8,242 nucleotides of DNA from Rhodospirillales bacterium (GTDB lineage: Bacteria > Pseudomonadota > Alphaproteobacteria > Micavibrionales > UBA2020): NCBI GenBank assembly GCA_023266795.1, contig JAHFPI010000080.1, forward strand, positions 1 through 8,242, written 5' to 3'. Each line of letters starts with the position of its first letter. The first letter of the stretch is position 1. Shown in pieces: positions 6,042 through 8,242 of the stretch. The notes beneath the pieces were generated by a model. It was not told where the DNA came from. It searched no databases and saw only the letters and a program-made list of their open reading frames with translations. Made by a program: the position numbers and the translations under genes.

Positions 6042-6083
6042 GAAAATTCCCTGTGTGTAATTGGTTATTTATGTATTTAGGGC

Positions 6084-6126
6084 ATTATACACAAAGAGGG
6101 GCAAACATCACTGCCAATTTATGGCA
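6084..6126 (-). promoter_or_regulatory. Putative serpin promoter with inverted repeat
   Basis: On the minus strand a perfect TATAAT (6089-6084) lies 43 bases before the serpin ATG, implying a leader of about 35 bases. TTGGCA (6117-6112) resembles a -35 box, but the spacing of 22 bases is too long for ordinary sigma70 and might need an activator. The inverted repeat TGCCA-ATTTA-TGGCA (6112-6126) overlaps that box and is a candidate operator. On the plus strand the same repeat is followed by five T residues, but no plus-strand gene precedes it. The rest of the 121-base gap is AT-rich and otherwise featureless. Confidence 0.4.
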
Positions 6127-6162
6127 TTTTTATATTAACATAAATATGAAATTTTCAAAGTT

Positions 6163-6684
6163 CTAAGCTTTTCTTGTTTTGTAATATCTGGCGCAGGCGT
6201 CCGTCAGGGAAGTTTTCAGTTCTTTGCCGTGGGGGTGCTTGTCGCTGGCTATGTTATTGCTGATAATAACGGAAATTGCCATTTTGTGGGCGGTGGCAAT
6301 TTCCAGCACTTCGGGACAGGGGGGCACCGTTATCGTTTCCAGGAAACTGACAAGAATGTCACTGATTTCGCTTACCAAGGGAAAGCGGAACATAGCGCCC
6401 TGCACCTTGAGCTGCGCCGCCGGATAGAGCATAGCCTCAATGGCGGCTTCGCCCTGCAGTGTGCCTTTTTCTGTGTCCTGAATCCCCTTATTCAGGTCTT
6501 CAAGCAGTCCTGCGGCAATAGGCTTAAAGTCGGTATCGTTGGTATCCAGCATCTTCTGCGCCTTGACAAGCACCGCCGCATCAATCCCGCCCGAGCCAAT
6601 TTTCTTCTTTAAAGCATTGGGAGGTATGATGAGCTCTGCGTGCCGCAGTTTTTTCTGATTTTTGAATGTATCCGCTTTGGCCAT
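6163..6684 (-). CDS. Conserved helical protein of unknown function
   Basis: Starting from ATG at 6684, this is a 173-residue, mostly helical, soluble-looking protein. The first 30 residues are basic (MAKADTFKNQKKLRHAELI, then PPNALKKKIG). GSGGIDAAVLVKAQKMLD (30-47) starts a run of helices. The most conserved-looking part is MLYPAAQLKVQGAMFRFPL (85-103), leading into SEISDILVSFLETI. The C-terminal end DACARYYKTRKA follows a helix rich in Ala and Ile. From memory the FPLVSEISDILVSFLE style is found in uncharacterised alphaproteobacterial proteins, but I cannot attach a function. An upstream in-frame ATG at 6738 would add 18 residues (MDGSTPVST and so on). These look non-native, so I prefer 6684, although neither start has a strong ribosome-binding site. 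It precedes the serpin gene on the same strand, 121 bases away, with no clear terminator between. Confidence 0.8.
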   Translation of the reverse strand: MAKADTFKNQKKLRHAELIIPPNALKKKIGSGGIDAAVLVKAQKMLDTNDTDFKPIAAGLLEDLNKGIQDTEKGTLQGEAAIEAMLYPAAQLKVQGAMFRFPLVSEISDILVSFLETITVPPCPEVLEIATAHKMAISVIISNNIASDKHPHGKELKTSLTDACARYYKTRKA

Positions 6685-6754
6685 GTTAGTTTCTATAATA
6701 AAAAAATTGAACGTGCTTACTGGTGTACTGCCATCCATCTTTAGCTATCCGTAC

Positions 6755-6780
6755 CTTGAATATCAAGCATAAACATGCTT
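6755..6780. repeat. Two overlapping inverted repeats upstream of yebC
   Basis: CTTGA-ATA-TCAAG (6755-6767) and AAGCAT-AAAC-ATGCTT (6765-6780) share the bases AAG at 6765-6767, so only one hairpin could form at a time. They lie in the divergent space between the unknown helical gene (minus) and yebC (plus), about 70 to 95 bases before the yebC ATG. The second stem is followed by a run of four T residues, too weak for a sure terminator. Operator sites or a small leader switch are possible. Confidence 0.4.
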
Positions 6781-6849
6781 TTCGAAAACCGATGGAACGT
6801 GCTAAAAATAAGACTGCGCGGGATTCAAAAAAAATAAGTCGGTATCAGG

Positions 6850-7605
6850 ATGGCGGGTCACTCACAATTCAAAAATATCATGCACCGGAAAGGTGCACAG
6901 GATAAGAAACGCGCCAAGCTTTTCAATAAGCTGGCGCGGGAAATTACCGTTGCGGCCAAGTCGGGGCAGGCTGATCCCGCTTTGAACCCGCGTTTACGTA
7001 ACGCTATCGTGGCGGCGCGGGAATGCAACATGTCGAATGACCGCATCAAGCGGGCACAGGAGCAGGCGAACCCGAACAGCGGGGAAGCTTCCAACTATGA
7101 GGACATCCGTTATGAGGGCTACGGTCCCGGCGGCGTGGCGGTGATCGTCGAAGCGCTGACGGATAACCGCAACCGCACGGCGGGGGATGTCCGGATGGCC
7201 TTCACCAAGAACGGCGGTACACTGGGAGAAACAAATTCTGTGAGCTTCCTGTTCGTGAAAGTGGGATCGGTTGTTTATCCTTCCGGCGTTGCGGCGGATG
7301 ACCGGATGTTCGAGGCCGCCGTCGAAGCGGGAGCCGATAACGTCGAAGCGGCTGATGGCACGTATGAAGTCACGACCAAACCGGTGGATTTTATCGCCGT
7401 CAAGGAAGCGCTGGAGAAGAAATTCGGCGCGCCGCAAAGCTCGGGCATCATCTGGAAGCCGCTGACGACCGTGGCGGTGACGCAGGAGCAGGCGAAAGAC
7501 CTGATCGACCTGATCGAGGCGCTGGAAGACTCTGACGATGTGCAGAACGTGTTCTCCAATTTCGAAGTGGATGAATCCGTCATGGCGCGGTTGATGGCGT
7601 CATGA
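6850..7605 (+). CDS. yebC: YebC/PmpR/TACO1-family protein
   Basis: This 251-residue protein is a standard member of the YebC (TACO1) family, described as a transcriptional regulator in some bacteria and, more recently, as a ribosome-associated factor that helps translation of difficult sequences. The N-terminus MAGHSQFKNIMHRKGAQD is the family hallmark, followed by KKRAKLFNKLAREI, NPRLRNAI and the central block YEDIRYEGYGPGGVAVIVE with TDNRNRTAGDVR. The later domain holds SVSFLF and the acidic C-terminal LIDLIEALEDSDDVQNV, ending in VFSNFEVDES. The ribosome-binding site is poor: an AGG touches the ATG. The start is fixed by the conserved N-terminus. Its last four bases (ATGA) overlap the ruvC start, so it heads the ruv operon, a common arrangement in proteobacteria. 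Confidence 0.96.
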   Translation: MAGHSQFKNIMHRKGAQDKKRAKLFNKLAREITVAAKSGQADPALNPRLRNAIVAARECNMSNDRIKRAQEQANPNSGEASNYEDIRYEGYGPGGVAVIVEALTDNRNRTAGDVRMAFTKNGGTLGETNSVSFLFVKVGSVVYPSGVAADDRMFEAAVEAGADNVEAADGTYEVTTKPVDFIAVKEALEKKFGAPQSSGIIWKPLTTVAVTQEQAKDLIDLIEALEDSDDVQNVFSNFEVDESVMARLMAS

Positions 7606-8108
7606 GAATTATCGGCATTGATCCGGGATTGCAGCGCACGGGGTGGGGGCTGATTGACGTGCAGGGCAACAAGCTGACGCATATCTCGCACGGCGTGGTG
7701 ACGACGGATACAAAAGCGCCGACGGCTGAGCGTCTGGTAAAGATATTCGATGAGCTGACGCAGATGATGCAGCTCTGGCTGCCGGATGAAGCGGCGATCG
7801 AGGAGACTTTCGTAAACAAAAATCCGGCATCTTCGCTGAAGCTGGGTCTGGCGCGCGGCGTGGCGATGATGGCACCCGCGAAAATGGGGCTGGATGTTGC
7901 CGAATATCCCGCCAATCTGGTGAAAAAATCCGTGGTGGGCGCGGGCCATGCGGAAAAAGAACAGGTACAGGCGATGATTAAAATTCTGCTGCCGGGCGTG
8001 GAAGCCTCCTCGGACGCTGCGGATGCTCTGGCGGTGGCGATCTGCCATGCCAATCACAGCTCAAGCCGCGCAAAGATGGGCGGTATCATGTCGGGAGGGG
8101 TCAGATGA
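7602..8108 (+). CDS. ruvC: RuvC, Holliday junction resolvase
   Basis: This 168-residue endonuclease cuts four-way DNA junctions at the end of homologous recombination, working as a dimer with the RuvAB branch-migration motor. The four acidic catalytic residues are all visible: D7 in IGIDPGLQRTGWG, E67 in AIEETFVNKNP, and D138 and D141 in SSDAADALAVA. The block SSLKLGLARGVAM (77-89) is the typical dimer-interface and helix region, and the length equals that of the family. Translation is coupled: the ATG at 7602 lies inside the ATGA that ends yebC, with no separate strong ribosome-binding site. The stop in turn overlaps the ruvA start. Confidence 0.97.
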   Translation: MRIIGIDPGLQRTGWGLIDVQGNKLTHISHGVVTTDTKAPTAERLVKIFDELTQMMQLWLPDEAAIEETFVNKNPASSLKLGLARGVAMMAPAKMGLDVAEYPANLVKKSVVGAGHAEKEQVQAMIKILLPGVEASSDAADALAVAICHANHSSSRAKMGGIMSGGVR

Positions 8109-8242
8109 TTGCAAAACTTTCAGGCGTGATCGATAGCACGGGCATTAATTACGTCATCATCGATGTTAACGGCGTGGGGTACCTTGTGTACGCCTCGTCC
8201 CGCACGCTGGCGCGGATCGGCTCCGCGAAGGGCACGCCGGTG
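8105..8242 (+). CDS. ruvA: RuvA, Holliday junction branch-migration subunit (partial, N-terminal 46 codons)
   Basis: This is the start of the junction-binding tetramer subunit that loads the RuvB helicase. The frame from ATG 8105 is open to the window edge. It shows the RuvA oligonucleotide-binding fold opening MIAKLSGVID, then the conserved VNGVGYLVYAS (E. coli MIGRLRGIII and VGGVGYEVHM). The ATG overlaps the ruvC stop as ATGA, and a very strong ribosome-binding site (GGGAGGGG, 8093-8100) lies inside the end of ruvC. The rest of the gene, and probably ruvB, lie to the right of the window. Confidence 0.95.
   Translation, partial: MIAKLSGVIDSTGINYVIIDVNGVGYLVYASSRTLARIGSAKGTPV

Noticed and set aside
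6112..6131. Terminator-like hairpin followed by five T residues on the plus strand
   Set aside because: No plus-strand gene lies upstream to be terminated, and the stem is only five pairs. A role in the serpin promoter is more plausible.
6793..6905. Small basic upstream frame (MERAKNKTARDSKK...) overlapping the yebC start
   Set aside because: It has no ribosome-binding site and overlaps the conserved yebC N-terminus in another frame. A regulatory leader peptide cannot be excluded but is not supported.
7275..8057. Long minus-strand open frame opposite yebC and ruvC
   Set aside because: It is antisense to two conserved genes and is rich in His, Arg and Ser as expected from a reverse-frame translation.

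Overview
The window looks like a chromosomal segment from an alphaproteobacterium with moderate GC. The evidence is a UbiG-type N-terminus of alphaproteobacterial style, a tightly overlapped yebC-ruvC-ruvA block, and several conserved hypothetical genes with an alphaproteobacterial flavour. I cannot name a genus. A Micavibrio-like or other deep-branching, possibly predatory or host-associated lineage is a guess only. No tRNA, rRNA, insertion sequence, integrase or CRISPR array is visible.

Layout, left to right. Bases 1-177 (minus) are the first 59 codons of ubiG (ubiquinone biosynthesis), which runs off the left edge. An AT-rich divergent promoter region (178-341) with two small palindromes separates it from a co-directional set of three genes on the plus strand (342-1001, 1088-1939, 1951-2544). 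I do not recognise these as characterised families. The first carries a glycine-rich hydrophobic patch, the second is a mixed alpha/beta protein, and the third has a short helical N-terminal module joined by a Pro/Ala-rich linker to a second domain. They are the best candidate here for an undescribed functional unit. The third gene ends exactly where a convergent pair ends: a four-helix membrane protein and a class I O-methyltransferase, translationally coupled through a TGATG overlap (3518 down to 2545).

A 71-base divergent region (3519-3589) follows, with back-to-back promoter-like hexamers and a 21-base near-perfect inverted repeat. It leads to an RlmI-family 23S rRNA cytosine-C5 methyltransferase (3590-4783). 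Its 3' end overlaps by 23 bases the convergent end of a full-length serpin (6041 down to 4761). The serpin has an intact inhibitory-type hinge, no signal peptide and an unusual basic C-terminal tail. Upstream of it on the same strand is a conserved helical protein of unknown function (6684 down to 6163).

The right end is housekeeping. A YebC/TACO1-type translation or regulatory factor (6850-7605), RuvC Holliday-junction resolvase (7602-8108) and the start of RuvA (8105 to the edge) are linked by two ATGA start/stop overlaps, as expected for a recombination-repair operon. The accessory interest lies in the three-gene unknown operon, the cytosolic serpin with its own palindromic promoter region, and the inverted repeats in nearly every divergent intergenic space.
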